Positions 26,001 through 34,337 are shown, counted from the stretch's first letter. The stretch: 64,000 nucleotides of DNA from Citricoccus alkalitolerans (GCF_039528175.1 NZ_BAAALH010000003.1:43741-107740); one strand, 5' to 3'. A program made the numbers and translations. The notes: generated by a model from the letters alone, not told the origin.

Positions 26001-27164
26001 CTATCCGGGTCCGCCCTCGTCAGACCGGGTGTGCCGGGTGTGGCGGTCGGCCATGAGGTGGGCGGCGTGCTCGCGCAGGTATTCGCGCAGGTAGGGGGCG
26101 TCGAAGTCCACCAGTCCGTAGCCGGCGGCCTGGATCATGCCGGCCTTGAGCAGCCGGTCGCGGTAGACCCCGGCGTACTGGCTGGTCTTTCCCATCCGGG
26201 CGGCGATGTCGGCCAGCCGGGAGGCTCCGTCGTCCTGGGCCATCTTCACCAGAAAGGTCCGGTCCACCTCGGACAGGTCGGCCAGGGCCGGCTCGTGCAC
26301 CAGGGCCCCGAGCCGGGCACGAGCCGCAGCCACCCCCGCGGTGACGTGCTCGGCGGTGATCGGACCGGTCCGGCCCTGCCGCCAGGTGTGATAACCCACC
26401 AACTGGATCATGAACGGATACCCGTTGGTGGCCCTCGCGCAGACCATGGCCAACTCATCGCTCAGACTCCGCCCGGCGTCGGTGACGATCTGCAAGAAGG
26501 AATCGGCGACTTCGGACACCGGGACATCGCGCAGCACCGGGCGCTCGGCCCGGCGCAGGAACGTCGTCGGCCGGGACTCCCCGGCCAGCAGCTCCTCGAC
26601 GGCCCGGGGCAGCCCGGCCATGATCAGCGCGATCGGACGGCTTTCGCGGATGAGCATCTGGATGTCCCCGGCCAGGGTCTGCATCTGCTCCACGTCGAGG
26701 CTGTGGATCTCATCGACGGTAATGCACACCCCGGTCTGGTGGGCCGCCAACACATCCAATAGGGCCGCGACCTCGTCCACCCAGGGCCAGGATTCGGCCT
26801 CCGGGCTGGGGCTCTGACGGGACACTCCGCCCAGCGGGGTGGTCACCGACCACGTCGTGGCCCCATGGCCGCGGTCCACCGCACCCAGCTCCTGGCGTCG
26901 GACCCTGGCTCGCTGGGCGATCCGCTCCAACATGCCCGGGCCGGCGGTCACATGGATGACCACCCAGCCATTGGCCTGGGCCACCTCCCCCAACTCGTTG
27001 AGCATCACCGTCTTGCCCACCCCTCGCGCACCGGTCATCAGCTGCAACAGGTACGGAGAGCCCGGTCCGTCTTCGATAGACTCCTGGAACGCGTCCAGAA
27101 CCGGCTGGCGCCCCACCAGCAACGGCGGCGTCGCCCCCGCAGTGGGCTTGAACGGATTCGACAT
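26001..27164 (-). CDS. AAA+/archaeal-type ATPase with C-terminal winged helix
   Basis: A 387-residue protein. Walker A is TGARGVGKT (residues 44-52). The Walker B/DEAH-like site is in GVCITVDEIHSL (about 145-156), and a sensor-like LIMAGLPR follows. A C-terminal winged-helix region is visible (ADIAARMGKTSQYAGVYRDR, YGLVDFDAPYLREYLREH). The architecture resembles ORC1/Cdc6-like and STAND ATPases found next to mobile and defence genes. GGAGGG precedes the ATG. It is downstream of the TIR gene (155-bp gap with its own promoter) and upstream of lsr2. The C-terminus of a similar ATPase is found as a remnant at 63.3 kb. Confidence 0.82.
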   Translation of the reverse strand: MSNPFKPTAGATPPLLVGRQPVLDAFQESIEDGPGSPYLLQLMTGARGVGKTVMLNELGEVAQANGWVVIHVTAGPGMLERIAQRARVRRQELGAVDRGHGATTWSVTTPLGGVSRQSPSPEAESWPWVDEVAALLDVLAAHQTGVCITVDEIHSLDVEQMQTLAGDIQMLIRESRPIALIMAGLPRAVEELLAGESRPTTFLRRAERPVLRDVPVSEVADSFLQIVTDAGRSLSDELAMVCARATNGYPFMIQLVGYHTWRQGRTGPITAEHVTAGVAAARARLGALVHEPALADLSEVDRTFLVKMAQDDGASRLADIAARMGKTSQYAGVYRDRLLKAGMIQAAGYGLVDFDAPYLREYLREHAAHLMADRHTRHTRSDEGGPG

Positions 27165-27179
27165 GACCCTCCAGAGCTT

Positions 27180-27215
27180 TTATTGCTTTAGAAGCGATTA
27201 TATCCTTTAGAGCCT
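27180..27215 (-). promoter_or_regulatory. Promoter of the ATPase gene with repeated TCTAAAG
   Basis: On the minus strand a consensus -10 TATAAT (27197-27202) is enclosed by two TCTAAAG direct repeats (27186-27192 and 27205-27211), 19 bp apart. The AT richness stands out from the surroundings. No clear -35 is seen, so activation or strict repression is possible. Confidence 0.6.
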
Positions 27216-27318
27216 TCGGAGCCCGGTTGGGAATCACTCGCACTTCCCACTCTGTAAGTCTGTTGGTCCGGCAGTCCCTGGGTCTGTAGTGGGACTCGCA
27301 CGCCATTGGGTTTTGCCG

Positions 27319-28137
27319 TCAGTCAGCAGTTGCCGCGGATTGCTCCGCGTCTTGTCCATCCGGCAGAACAGCGGCTGCGATTTTCTCGGCAATGACTTCA
27401 ACCGAGTCGCGCTCTGTTTCGAACCCGGCAAGATCAGGCAGGATGCCGCTGTACTCGGCCACTTCGTCGAAGGACACGTTGTGCAGGACCGGGATGAGCG
27501 TCGCCTTGTGTAGGAGGGCTCCGAGTTCACGCTCTGTCCAAAAGCGCCCGGTGAGGTAGGCCGGGGTGAGAAGCGCTACCCCGCACCGCGCGGACCGTAG
27601 CCCTCGGTCCATCTGCAATGACTGACTTTGGCCAGGAACTATGGAGATCTCGTCGAACCAGACCTTCACGCCCAGGTCATCAAGTGTGTCGCGCAGTTCA
27701 ATAGCCACTTCTGCGCCATCGATCCGTGCGTAACTCAGGAAAACATCCCATTCCCTCTGGGGAAAGCGGACCACTTGTTCCTGAATGCGGTCAGCGAGGG
27801 CTTGCTCACCGGCGGTGTACCGGGATCCCGACGCGGAACTCGAGCGCAACTGCCGGTTTAACTCAGCCACCGTGGCCCTATTCTGGGCGTTCATCTTTTC
27901 GTTCTGGCGATTCACCTGCTCGTTGTGCGCATTGACCCTAGCGACCTCCCGGTTGTGTGCGTCAACTTGTCGCTGAGCCTGCTGCTGAACCTGAGTGTTG
28001 TGCTTCTTGACTTGCCGGTTGTATTCGTCGACACGACGCTTGTTTTCCCGGTTTACCTGATCGACCTGCGACTGCACCTTGCGTTGTGCTGCCTTCATCC
28101 GGCTTTCGAACTGCGCTTTGTTGAACTTCCCGGCCAT
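27319..28137 (-). CDS. TIR-domain protein with N-terminal Asn-rich coiled coil
   Basis: A 272-residue protein. Residues of about 5-100 form a long polar coiled coil with Asn or Val at nearly every heptad core (VNRENKRRVDEYNRQV, then VNAHNEQVNRQNEKMNAQN). Residues of about 129-250 form a TIR domain: WDVFLSYARIDG, VKVWFDEISIVPGQS and FWTERELGALL, where Glu204 occupies the NADase position. A short disordered tail ends the protein. Bacterial TIR proteins degrade NAD+ or make cyclic ADP-ribose signals upon phage sensing. The coiled coil probably drives assembly. It lies directly upstream of the AAA+ ATPase on the same strand. Confidence 0.88.
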   Translation of the reverse strand: MAGKFNKAQFESRMKAAQRKVQSQVDQVNRENKRRVDEYNRQVKKHNTQVQQQAQRQVDAHNREVARVNAHNEQVNRQNEKMNAQNRATVAELNRQLRSSSASGSRYTAGEQALADRIQEQVVRFPQREWDVFLSYARIDGAEVAIELRDTLDDLGVKVWFDEISIVPGQSQSLQMDRGLRSARCGVALLTPAYLTGRFWTERELGALLHKATLIPVLHNVSFDEVAEYSGILPDLAGFETERDSVEVIAEKIAAAVLPDGQDAEQSAATAD

Positions 28138-28273
28138 GTCGGCACCTTTCGCTCAGAGGAGTCGATTCACTTCCGTACAGATTATGCAGAGCCCCGGACG
28201 AGTTAGAGGGAGTGGGCACCGCCACAGAATCCTCCGGTCCTAACTCAACAACCAGCAGACACGGGGATAGCAA

Positions 28274-28299
28274 AGGACCCGGTCGACTGACCGGGTCCT
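28274..28299 (-). terminator. Hairpin terminator between small membrane ORF and TIR gene
   Basis: AGGACCCGGTC (28274-28284) pairs with GACCGGGTCCT (28289-28299) over a four-base loop. It comes just after the stop of the membrane ORF on the minus strand, with a short TTTG tail. It would separate that ORF from the TIR transcript. Confidence 0.65.
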
Positions 28300-28311
28300 G
28301 AGTTCGTTGTT

Positions 28312-28575
28312 TCAGCTCGGTGGAGCGACCACTCCGCCGACAAGTACAGAAAGCGTGATTCCTGCGAACAGGACGTTTACTCCACCGGCAAAAACCACTT
28401 CACCGATAGCGCGCGCAATACGGGGTCCAAGCCTCACTCCACTTTGATTGCTCCAGCCATTTTTAGTACCTCCTTCCTCGTGATAATCGAGCAGCATCCG
28501 GACCGTGGTTAGTACCAGGAATACTGCGCCGGCATATGGCAGGAATTGAACCTGCGCCCCTCCGGCCGAGCTCAA
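28312..28575 (-). CDS. Small putative membrane protein, start uncertain
   Basis: An 87-residue frame opened by a TTG at 28573-28575. Two hydrophobic stretches are visible: FLPYAGAVFLVLTTVRML and, at the C-terminus, FAGGVNVLFAGITLSVLVGG. A perfect ribosome site GGAAGGAGGT (28468-28477) occurs inside the frame. It leads to an ATG (28458-28460) in another frame that stops after eight codons (MAGAIKVE). The true product could therefore be a shorter C-terminal peptide reached after a frameshift or sequence error. No family is recognised. It lies upstream of the TIR gene on the same strand but behind a hairpin. Confidence 0.4.
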   Translation of the reverse strand: MSSAGGAQVQFLPYAGAVFLVLTTVRMLLDYHEEGGTKNGWSNQSGVRLGPRIARAIGEVVFAGGVNVLFAGITLSVLVGGVVAPPS

Positions 28576-28731
28576 ACAACGACCTCAGAGAAGACGATAC
28601 AGGGCACCTTGGACACGATAAGCGCCACCGCCGCGACTGTAAGAGAAACGGCGTGTGGGGGTCCGGCGTGATCTGAAAGGACAAGGCCGTGACTGGCACC
28701 CCGACACAAGTTCATCCGGCCACGCCTATCC

Positions 28732-28905
28732 ATGGTCCGCGACACCCTGCACGCCCCGGAGGCTAAACAACGCGGACTGTTCCGCGCAAGATGCCTCCAG
28801 GAGCTGCTGGGCGCACCCAACGCCCACCGCGGCCCCACCGGGCCCAACGTACTGTGGCAGCTAGGCCTACTGGAGATGTGGCTGCAACGCCACGGGGTGG
28901 GATGA
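28732..28905 (+). pseudogene. C-terminal fragment of an asparagine synthetase
   Basis: Fifty-seven codons read MVRDTLHAPEAKQRGLFRAR, then NVLWQLGLLEMWLQRHGVG and stop. This resembles the last part of AsnB-type asparagine synthetases (RGLF followed by LWxLxxLExWLxxH). The glutaminase and synthetase domains are absent upstream. The fragment ends 48 bp before the carboxylate-amine ligase gene on the same strand, suggesting the two were once neighbours in an operon. Confidence 0.6.
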
Positions 28906-28952
28906 GCCCGATGGACCACCAGGACATCGGCGACAACAGGAGGGACAGGCAC

Positions 28953-30125
28953 ATGCGGACATTCGGTGTGGAGGAGGAACTGCTGGTAGTCGATGCCACC
29001 ACGCTGGAGCCACTGCCCGTTGGGGACTGGGCCGTGGACCTCCAGGAGGAATCCCCGCCCACGGGGCACCAGGTGACCATGGAACTACAGCAGGAGCAGA
29101 TCGAGGTCGCCTCCCCACCGCAGACCACCCTGGCCGGTCAGCTGGAGGCCATCCGCGCCGGTCGGTCCCTGGCCCAGGCCGCCGCCGCCCGGGCCGGCGG
29201 CCAGGTCATCGCTCTGCCCACCGCTCCGGGCCCGATTATCCCGCACCTGGCCCCGGATGCACGCTACCGGCGGATCGCCGAGCAGTTCGGGCTCACTGCC
29301 GCCGAGCAGCTCAGCAACGGGTTCCACGTCCACGTCGGCATCGGCTCGCGGGACGAAGGCGTGGCGGTGCTGGACCGGATCCGGATCTGGTTACCGACCC
29401 TGCTGGCGTTGAGCGCCAACTCCCCGTTCTGGCAAGGGATCGACACCGGGTACGCCTCCTACCGTTACCAGGTCTGGGCACGGTGGCCCATCGCAGGACC
29501 CACCGAGCTCTTCAGCTCAACCGAGGCCTACGACCGCCACCGGGCGGCCCTGCTGGACACACACGTGCCCCTGGACGCGAAAATGCTCTACTCCGACGCC
29601 CGGCTCTGTGAACACCATCCCACCGTGGAGGTGCGGATCACCGACGTGTGCCTGGAACCCCTCCACGCTGCAGTGATCGCCACGATGATCCGCGCCCTGG
29701 TGGAGACCGCCGCCCGAGCCTGGGCCGAGGGAGCCCCAGCCCCGCCCGTGCCGGTCTCTGTGCTGCGGGCCTGGTCCTGGCAGGCCAGCCGGAGTGGGAC
29801 CGAGGACATGCTGATCGACCCGGCCACCGGCACCCCGGCCCCGGCCGGGGACGTCATCACATCCCTACTGGACACTCTCGGCCCAGTGCTGGCCGAATAC
29901 GGGGAGGAAGCCCTGGTGGATTCGGCGGTCGCGGACATCCTGCGCGCCGGCACCGGCGCCCAGCAGCAGCGCGAGGCCTACGCCACACGCCACGACCTAG
30001 GCGATGTCATGGCCGCCGCCCTGCGAGCAACCCATCATGTTCCGCTCGCCCTACCCTCGATGTCTTCTCTAGGCTCAGAATCAGCAAGCAACGAAACCTC
30101 GAAGGACGCACCGACCACCGTGTGA
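28953..30125 (+). CDS. YbdK-type carboxylate-amine ligase
   Basis: A 390-residue enzyme of the glutamate-cysteine ligase 2 family. GGAGGG is placed before ATG 28953, giving MRTFGVEEELLVVDATTLEP, the ATP/Mg-binding opening with GVEEE. Further marks are MELQQEQIEVASPPQ and NGFHVHVGIGSRDE (His-rich metal region), then EHHPTVEVRITDVCLE. YbdK-like enzymes join an amino group to a carboxylate using ATP; the physiological substrate is not established. The tail of about 25 residues is disordered. The preceding AsnB remnant hints at a lost pathway partner. Confidence 0.9.
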   Translation: MRTFGVEEELLVVDATTLEPLPVGDWAVDLQEESPPTGHQVTMELQQEQIEVASPPQTTLAGQLEAIRAGRSLAQAAAARAGGQVIALPTAPGPIIPHLAPDARYRRIAEQFGLTAAEQLSNGFHVHVGIGSRDEGVAVLDRIRIWLPTLLALSANSPFWQGIDTGYASYRYQVWARWPIAGPTELFSSTEAYDRHRAALLDTHVPLDAKMLYSDARLCEHHPTVEVRITDVCLEPLHAAVIATMIRALVETAARAWAEGAPAPPVPVSVLRAWSWQASRSGTEDMLIDPATGTPAPAGDVITSLLDTLGPVLAEYGEEALVDSAVADILRAGTGAQQQREAYATRHDLGDVMAAALRATHHVPLALPSMSSLGSESASNETSKDAPTTV

Positions 30126-30217
30126 ACCCCCTTCAGACCGCCACTTCCTTCTCCGGAATCTGACCTGCGCCCACGGCAGTGCACCCTATGGCCTGGTCGA
30201 GCAGGCCATGGGACACT

Positions 30218-30493
30218 ATGGCCATGCCTCTGATCGGTTCATCCCACCGGGTTGCCTTCACCTTCGACAATGAAAGCGAAGCACGCGACTGCTACACCCG
30301 CCTGCAGGACGCCCTGCCGGATCTAGTCCTAGAGCAGCGGATAGGCAAGGACATCCCCGAATCCTGGACGGTCCACTCCGACGTCGACTCCGAATCCACT
30401 GGGCCGCAGATACAGGCCCTGGCCGATGTCGCCATCCTGTTCGGCCCCGTCGATGACGCCGCCCGCCAGATGGCCGAGACCGAAACAAACTAA
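30218..30493 (+). CDS. Hypothetical protein, about 91 residues
   Basis: A small acidic protein starting MAMPLIGSSHRVAFTFDNES, with ARDCYTRLQDALPDLVLEQR and a C-terminal helix ALADVAILFGPVDDAARQMA. It looks like a compact alpha/beta fold. No family is recognised. The start could be at 30218 or 30224; no strong ribosome site decides it. It follows the YbdK gene by 92 bp. Confidence 0.5.
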   Translation: MAMPLIGSSHRVAFTFDNESEARDCYTRLQDALPDLVLEQRIGKDIPESWTVHSDVDSESTGPQIQALADVAILFGPVDDAARQMAETETN

Positions 30494-30621
30494 CCCGGGG
30501 CCAGTGTCCTGACCGCCCGCCCCGCAGAGGAAAGGCCGAGGGCTTCTCCCCGTGCCGGGCGTGGCCGTCCCCTCCGCGGAAAGCGCCATGGCCAAGCGCA
30601 ACCGGATGCAAGGGCAGCACC

Positions 30622-30873
30622 ATGGTCGGTCTCCAAGCCGTCGTCGACCTAGATCAGATCCCGGCGGGGCCGGATCAGCGGCATCACTATCACGTGCGCA
30701 GGCCGGGATCGACTCGCCGGATACTCCCTCAGACGGGTCGAACCCAGTCACGACGCAGCCTTGGCTTCTCCAATGCCGAAGTCCAGAAGCTCATCACCTA
30801 ATCGCCCGCCATCCGCGACCGTTTGCCGGACGGCAGGCCGATCACGTACCACCGCGTTCCGGATGAGTGCTGA
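30622..30873 (+). pseudogene. Short frame interrupted by TAA
   Basis: From ATG 30622 (AAGGG upstream) 59 codons end with RRSLGFSNAEVQKLIT and a TAA at 30799-30801. The same frame continues sensibly as AIRDRLPDGRPITYHRVPDE to a TGA at 30871-30873. Both halves look protein-like, so this may be one 83-codon gene with a nonsense mutation. No family is recognised. Confidence 0.35.
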
Positions 30874-31065
30874 CTCTTTACGCATTGCAAGGCAACACGC
30901 CGCGGCGTCCGTTGGTATTGGTGTCCAAGGGATTGCCCGCCCCCACTGCAATAGGCGTGGCTCCTTGACTCGGGGACGCGACTCTGGCAGGAGGCCTTCT
31001 TCGTTGGTACCGTTCCGCGTGTGGCATCCGTCACGTTCAACGATCAATGATGGGGTTGGGTTCTC
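30874..31065. promoter_or_regulatory. Presumed promoter region of the DUF4142/sortase pair
   Basis: No gene is seen. The region must hold the start signals of the DUF4142 gene. No clear hexamers were recognised. Confidence 0.3.
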
Positions 31066-31713
31066 ATGTCTCTTCTGCGACGCGCCGGCCTCGGCGCTGT
31101 AACCATGCTCGCCGCCGTGATGCTCGTGGCTTCTCCGGCCGCGGCTGCGCCGTCTGAACAGGACACCAGCTGGATGGTGTCCGCTCACCAGAGCAACCTG
31201 GCGGAGATCGCCGCGGGCACTGCTGCACAGGAACAGGCCACCACCGAAGCGGTCCGGGAGATGGGTGCCACGCTGATCGAAGACCACCAGGCGCTGGACG
31301 CAGACCTCACTGCGGCAGCGGAAGAGTTCGGTGTGGCGTTGCCGGACGAGCCGTCGGCCGAACAACAGGCCGCCCTGGAGGAGGTCATGGCGCAGAACGG
31401 TGAGGCCTTCGACGCCGCCTGGATCGCCTCGCAGATTGAAGGACACCGGATGTCGCTTGCGGCCGGAGAGGAGCAGATCGCTTCCGGGTCGGATCCGGCA
31501 GCCATCGGCCTGGCGCAGGACGCGGCCCCGGTCATCCAGGGACATCTGGACCACCTGCTGCAGCTGTCCGGGGACGCCCCTGATGCGGTGCCCAGCGGCC
31601 TGGGCCCCGACAGGGCACCCACCTGGCTCGGTGGCGTGCTGATCGGCCTGGGCATGGTGGTGGTGGCAGCTTCGCTGGTGTTCTTCGTGCGCCGCGGACA
31701 GGTCCGCGTGTAG
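31066..31713 (+). CDS. DUF4142 secreted/anchored protein
   Basis: A 215-residue protein. The signal peptide of about 28 residues ends in SPAAAA. The DUF4142 helical bundle follows (about 33-165: SWMVSAHQSNLAEIAAGTAA, REMGATLIEDHQALDADLTA, WIASQIEGHRMSLAAGEEQI). A Pro/Gly linker leads to a C-terminal membrane helix (GGVLIGLGMVVVAASLVFFV) and basic tail RRGQVRV. This end resembles a sortase-free membrane anchor, since no LPxTG is seen. The next gene, a class F-like sortase, begins immediately after the stop. DUF4142 proteins are ferritin-like envelope proteins. Confidence 0.87.
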   Translation: MSLLRRAGLGAVTMLAAVMLVASPAAAAPSEQDTSWMVSAHQSNLAEIAAGTAAQEQATTEAVREMGATLIEDHQALDADLTAAAEEFGVALPDEPSAEQQAALEEVMAQNGEAFDAAWIASQIEGHRMSLAAGEEQIASGSDPAAIGLAQDAAPVIQGHLDHLLQLSGDAPDAVPSGLGPDRAPTWLGGVLIGLGMVVVAASLVFFVRRGQVRV

Positions 31714-32448
31714 GTGCCGGCACGGCACGCAGCCAAGCGAGGCAGGCCGGCGCCCATCGTGGTCGCCGGCCTGGCAGCGGCGGGCGGAATGCTCTGCCTG
31801 GCCGCTGGGCTGCACGTGCTCACGCAACAGCCGGCCGTCGTTGCCCAGCCGTTCGGCGCAACGACGACGGCCAGGCTGCCAGTGACGGCGGAAACGGTGG
31901 CGCCTTTGCCGAGGGCGCACAATGGACCCATTGAATCCGCGGCCGACGGAGAACACACCACAGGAGAGTCCGACGCGGTGACGGCAAGGGTCCCGGTCCC
32001 GCCGGGGCAGGCGTCGTTCGCCGATACTGGGGTGGTCGCCGACGTGGTGCCCGTGGGCGTGCTGCCGTCCGGGGCGTTGCAGATCCCCGAAGATCCCGCG
32101 CGCATAGGATGGTGGGCCGCCGGAGCCCTGCCCGGGCAGTCTGAGGGCACGATGGTCTTGGCCGGTCACATGGACGGGCTGCACCAGAACAGTGCGATGA
32201 GTGTTCTACTCGAGGTGGAGGCTGGCGATACCGTGGTCATCGAGGATCACCGCGGTGGTTTTCACCAGTACCGGGTTTCCTCGCGCAGTACGGCACCTCG
32301 GGACAGCCTCGATCCCGCCCTGTTCGCCACCGACGGCCCGCACCGCCTGGTACTGCTCACCTGCGGTGGTACCTACGACGAGCAGACCGGCCAATACACG
32401 GACAACATCGTGGTGGTCGCCGAACCCGTCACCGAAGATGACAGTTGA
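31714..32448 (+). CDS. Class F-like sortase
   Basis: A 244-residue protein from a GTG directly after the DUF4142 stop. An N-terminal signal anchor (about 12-36) precedes a 60-residue linker and a sortase beta-barrel (about 95-240). The catalytic His lies in VLAGHMDGL and Cys in LLTCGGTYDE. In many class F sortases the segment after the Cys reads YRDN with the catalytic Arg; here it reads QYTDNIVVV. The expected Arg is therefore not at that position. It may use another residue or be inactive. Sortases join LPxTG-like proteins to the envelope. Confidence 0.85.
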   Translation: MPARHAAKRGRPAPIVVAGLAAAGGMLCLAAGLHVLTQQPAVVAQPFGATTTARLPVTAETVAPLPRAHNGPIESAADGEHTTGESDAVTARVPVPPGQASFADTGVVADVVPVGVLPSGALQIPEDPARIGWWAAGALPGQSEGTMVLAGHMDGLHQNSAMSVLLEVEAGDTVVIEDHRGGFHQYRVSSRSTAPRDSLDPALFATDGPHRLVLLTCGGTYDEQTGQYTDNIVVVAEPVTEDDS

Positions 32449-32668
32449 GTGAGAATGGGTCCACCACCAAGGCCACCTGTAACGCCGACGCAGCCAGCAG
32501 CTTCCCGGTGGACCGCGGCACACAGGCGCCGAAACGCTCGGTGCCCGGCAACGGCAACGGAGCCCAGGAGTGCGTGGTCACTTCTGGGCCCCGTTCTGAC
32601 TCCCGCTGCTGCGCCCGCCCCTGGAGGACGGGGCGCTTCGAGCGTCGGCTCGCGGCCGGTCCGCCGAT

Positions 32669-33025
32669 TCAGCGTGGCCGAGAGGTCCAGTCGGTGAGAT
32701 TGAAATTGGTCACCAGCGCTGCCCCCAAGGCCCCGTAGAAGGCCCGCGACCGCCGATCACGCCACACGCCGGTGGCCAACGGCAACACCACGTAGAGCGC
32801 GGCCCCGTACTTCTCGATCGTCCCGTGCACCCGGAACGGAATGATACGGCGCAGAGCATACGGTTGGTCGGTCACCGCATTGAGCCCGGCTTGGGCAACC
32901 CCCATGGCGGTGAAGACGGTCCGCACCTTCGGGGGCAACCCCAGTAGGCGCGGTACCCCGGCCCAGACGCCCAGCAGTGCGTAGTCAATGATCCCGTGCA
33001 GGCGCGGGGTGATGGGCCTGAGCAT
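32669..33025 (-). CDS. Small membrane protein, unknown family
   Basis: A 118-residue protein from the ATG at 33023-33025 (AAGAGGA upstream) starting MLRPITPRLHGIIDYALLGV. It has about four hydrophobic segments and a conserved-looking central block LNAVTDQPYALRRIIPFRVHG, and ends NFNLTDWTSRPR. Similar short proteins occur across actinobacteria without a function. An imperfect CsoR-like sequence lies about 170 bp upstream. Confidence 0.7.
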   Translation of the reverse strand: MLRPITPRLHGIIDYALLGVWAGVPRLLGLPPKVRTVFTAMGVAQAGLNAVTDQPYALRRIIPFRVHGTIEKYGAALYVVLPLATGVWRDRRSRAFYGALGAALVTNFNLTDWTSRPR

Positions 33026-33358
33026 GGCGGTCCTCTTCTCTTGCATACCGTCCGTAGCTTCACGGTAGGCCCGCCTTCCGCGTTTCGCTACCCCGCGCGT
33101 TGACTCATCAGAGATGTCCGCATAGTGGTGTGGCTGCCGGGCCGGTGTCCCCTGCCTGCTGAGCTAATCGGCGGTATTGATTGCCATCCGGGCAGTATCA
33201 AGGGGGGTATACCCCAATACCAGTTCAGTTAGGTTGTCGGATGGTCGGGGCGGGCGGCGCCGTTGGTTGTGGCCATGCCGCGTGGTGTGCACGGAGGGGA
33301 GGGGTGGTGGTGCATGGTGCATCCTGGGGCCCAGGGCCGTGTCATTACGAGGAAGCTC
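33026..33358. promoter_or_regulatory. Upstream region with CsoR-like sequence
   Basis: At 33196-33215 the sequence contains GGGGTATACCCC (33204-33215). Read on the minus strand, it includes ATACCCCCC followed by TTG and ATAC. This resembles an imperfect CsoR box. No gene is seen in this spacer. Confidence 0.35.
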
Positions 33359-33793
33359 TTATACCTGGTGGGCATGGCCTCGGCGTGCGCGTCGTTCCAG
33401 ACCGTACCCGATGGCGGTCAATGCGAGCATCCCGGCGCTGGCGAACCGTTCGTTGATCCACACGTCCTTGATTCGCGGGACCAAATGGGGAAACTCGGCT
33501 TGGAGGCCTCGGGCTCCGGGAAAGGCGAAGGCTGCGCCCATGGAAGTCCAGAAGGCGGCCGGCAGCATGGCGCCCAGGGTGGTGTCCCGGTCCGGGTCCG
33601 TGCTCTGGCGGTTGAGCGCGTAGAGCGCTCCGGCTCCCAAGAGGGTCCCGAGGGTGACGGTCATCGCGTCGTGGAACCGGGCGTGTGGGGGCCAGTTCGG
33701 GTTGAACAGGTGGGTGCGGTTCCAGTCCGCGGCGAGTCCTCCCACCGTGGTGATCCCGGCGACGACGTTCAGGATGGTGCGCCCTGCTGGCAT
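33359..33793 (-). CDS. DUF6640-like membrane protein
   Basis: A 144-residue protein starting MPAGRTILNVVAGITTVGGL. Four hydrophobic segments are likely. LFNPNWPPHARFHDAMTVTL is the hallmark of an actinobacterial/proteobacterial small membrane family (DUF6640 as I recall it), with WTSMGAAFAFPGARGLQAEF in the second half. Function is unknown. The gene stands alone; the CBS remnant lies upstream of it. Confidence 0.7.
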   Translation of the reverse strand: MPAGRTILNVVAGITTVGGLAADWNRTHLFNPNWPPHARFHDAMTVTLGTLLGAGALYALNRQSTDPDRDTTLGAMLPAAFWTSMGAAFAFPGARGLQAEFPHLVPRIKDVWINERFASAGMLALTAIGYGLERRARRGHAHQV

Positions 33794-34337
33794 GGTCCCA
33801 CCCTATCGTCCTGTTGGCGGAATCAGTGGGGCTTCGAGGCCGGCGACCAGGCAGGTGGCGGCGTGCCTTCGGGGAAGACCCGCCCGCCGGGAATAGTTGA
33901 GCCAGGACCGGGGCCGAGAATAGTAGGGACCGGCCGGCTGTCGTGGCCAGCCCGCCGGCGGCCAGGCACTTGACCACGATGCCCCGGTCTGTGATGACGC
34001 CATTGAGGCGGTTGTCCTCGCCGAGCCCATATCGGCAAGATGGGGACGGTGACCGCGGTGCCGGTCAGTCTGCGAGCTATGCTTCTGGCCGGGATGTTGT
34101 CCCCTGCCGGCAGAGTCCGGAAGGAAGCGGCCTGTGGTCGGCGGATTCCTTTGAGCCGTGAAAAAGCGTGGGCGGCCCATACCTGGAGCGTGGGCGGATG
34201 CCCAGAACGCTTTACATCCCGTCTCCGCGCGCCGATGATCAGGGAAACCGATCGATCGCCCTTAGGTCGAAGCAGAAGCCCTAGCCTCACCACCGCCCTC
34301 GGACACCGTCTGCAGTACCACCCGAATGGAGATTTCA
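33794..34337. other. Degenerate spacer containing a CBS gene remnant
   Basis: Apart from the remnant at 33955-34050 no gene is supported. The last part contains GGAG, the ribosome site of the following gene. Confidence 0.45.
33955..34050 (-). pseudogene. Remnant of an Hrp1-like CBS gene
   Basis: The stretch matches the central part of the CBS gene at 3425-3515 almost base for base (shared blocks include CGGTTGTCCTC and CCGGTCTGTGA). It carries small indels that break the frame. Only the end of the first CBS motif is left. Confidence 0.7.

Noticed and set aside
28539..28555. tRNA T-arm look-alike (GGTTCAATTCC on the minus strand)
   Set aside because: The 5-bp stem and 7-base loop match a T-arm, but no anticodon arm, D-arm or acceptor partner is found; probably chance within the small membrane frame.
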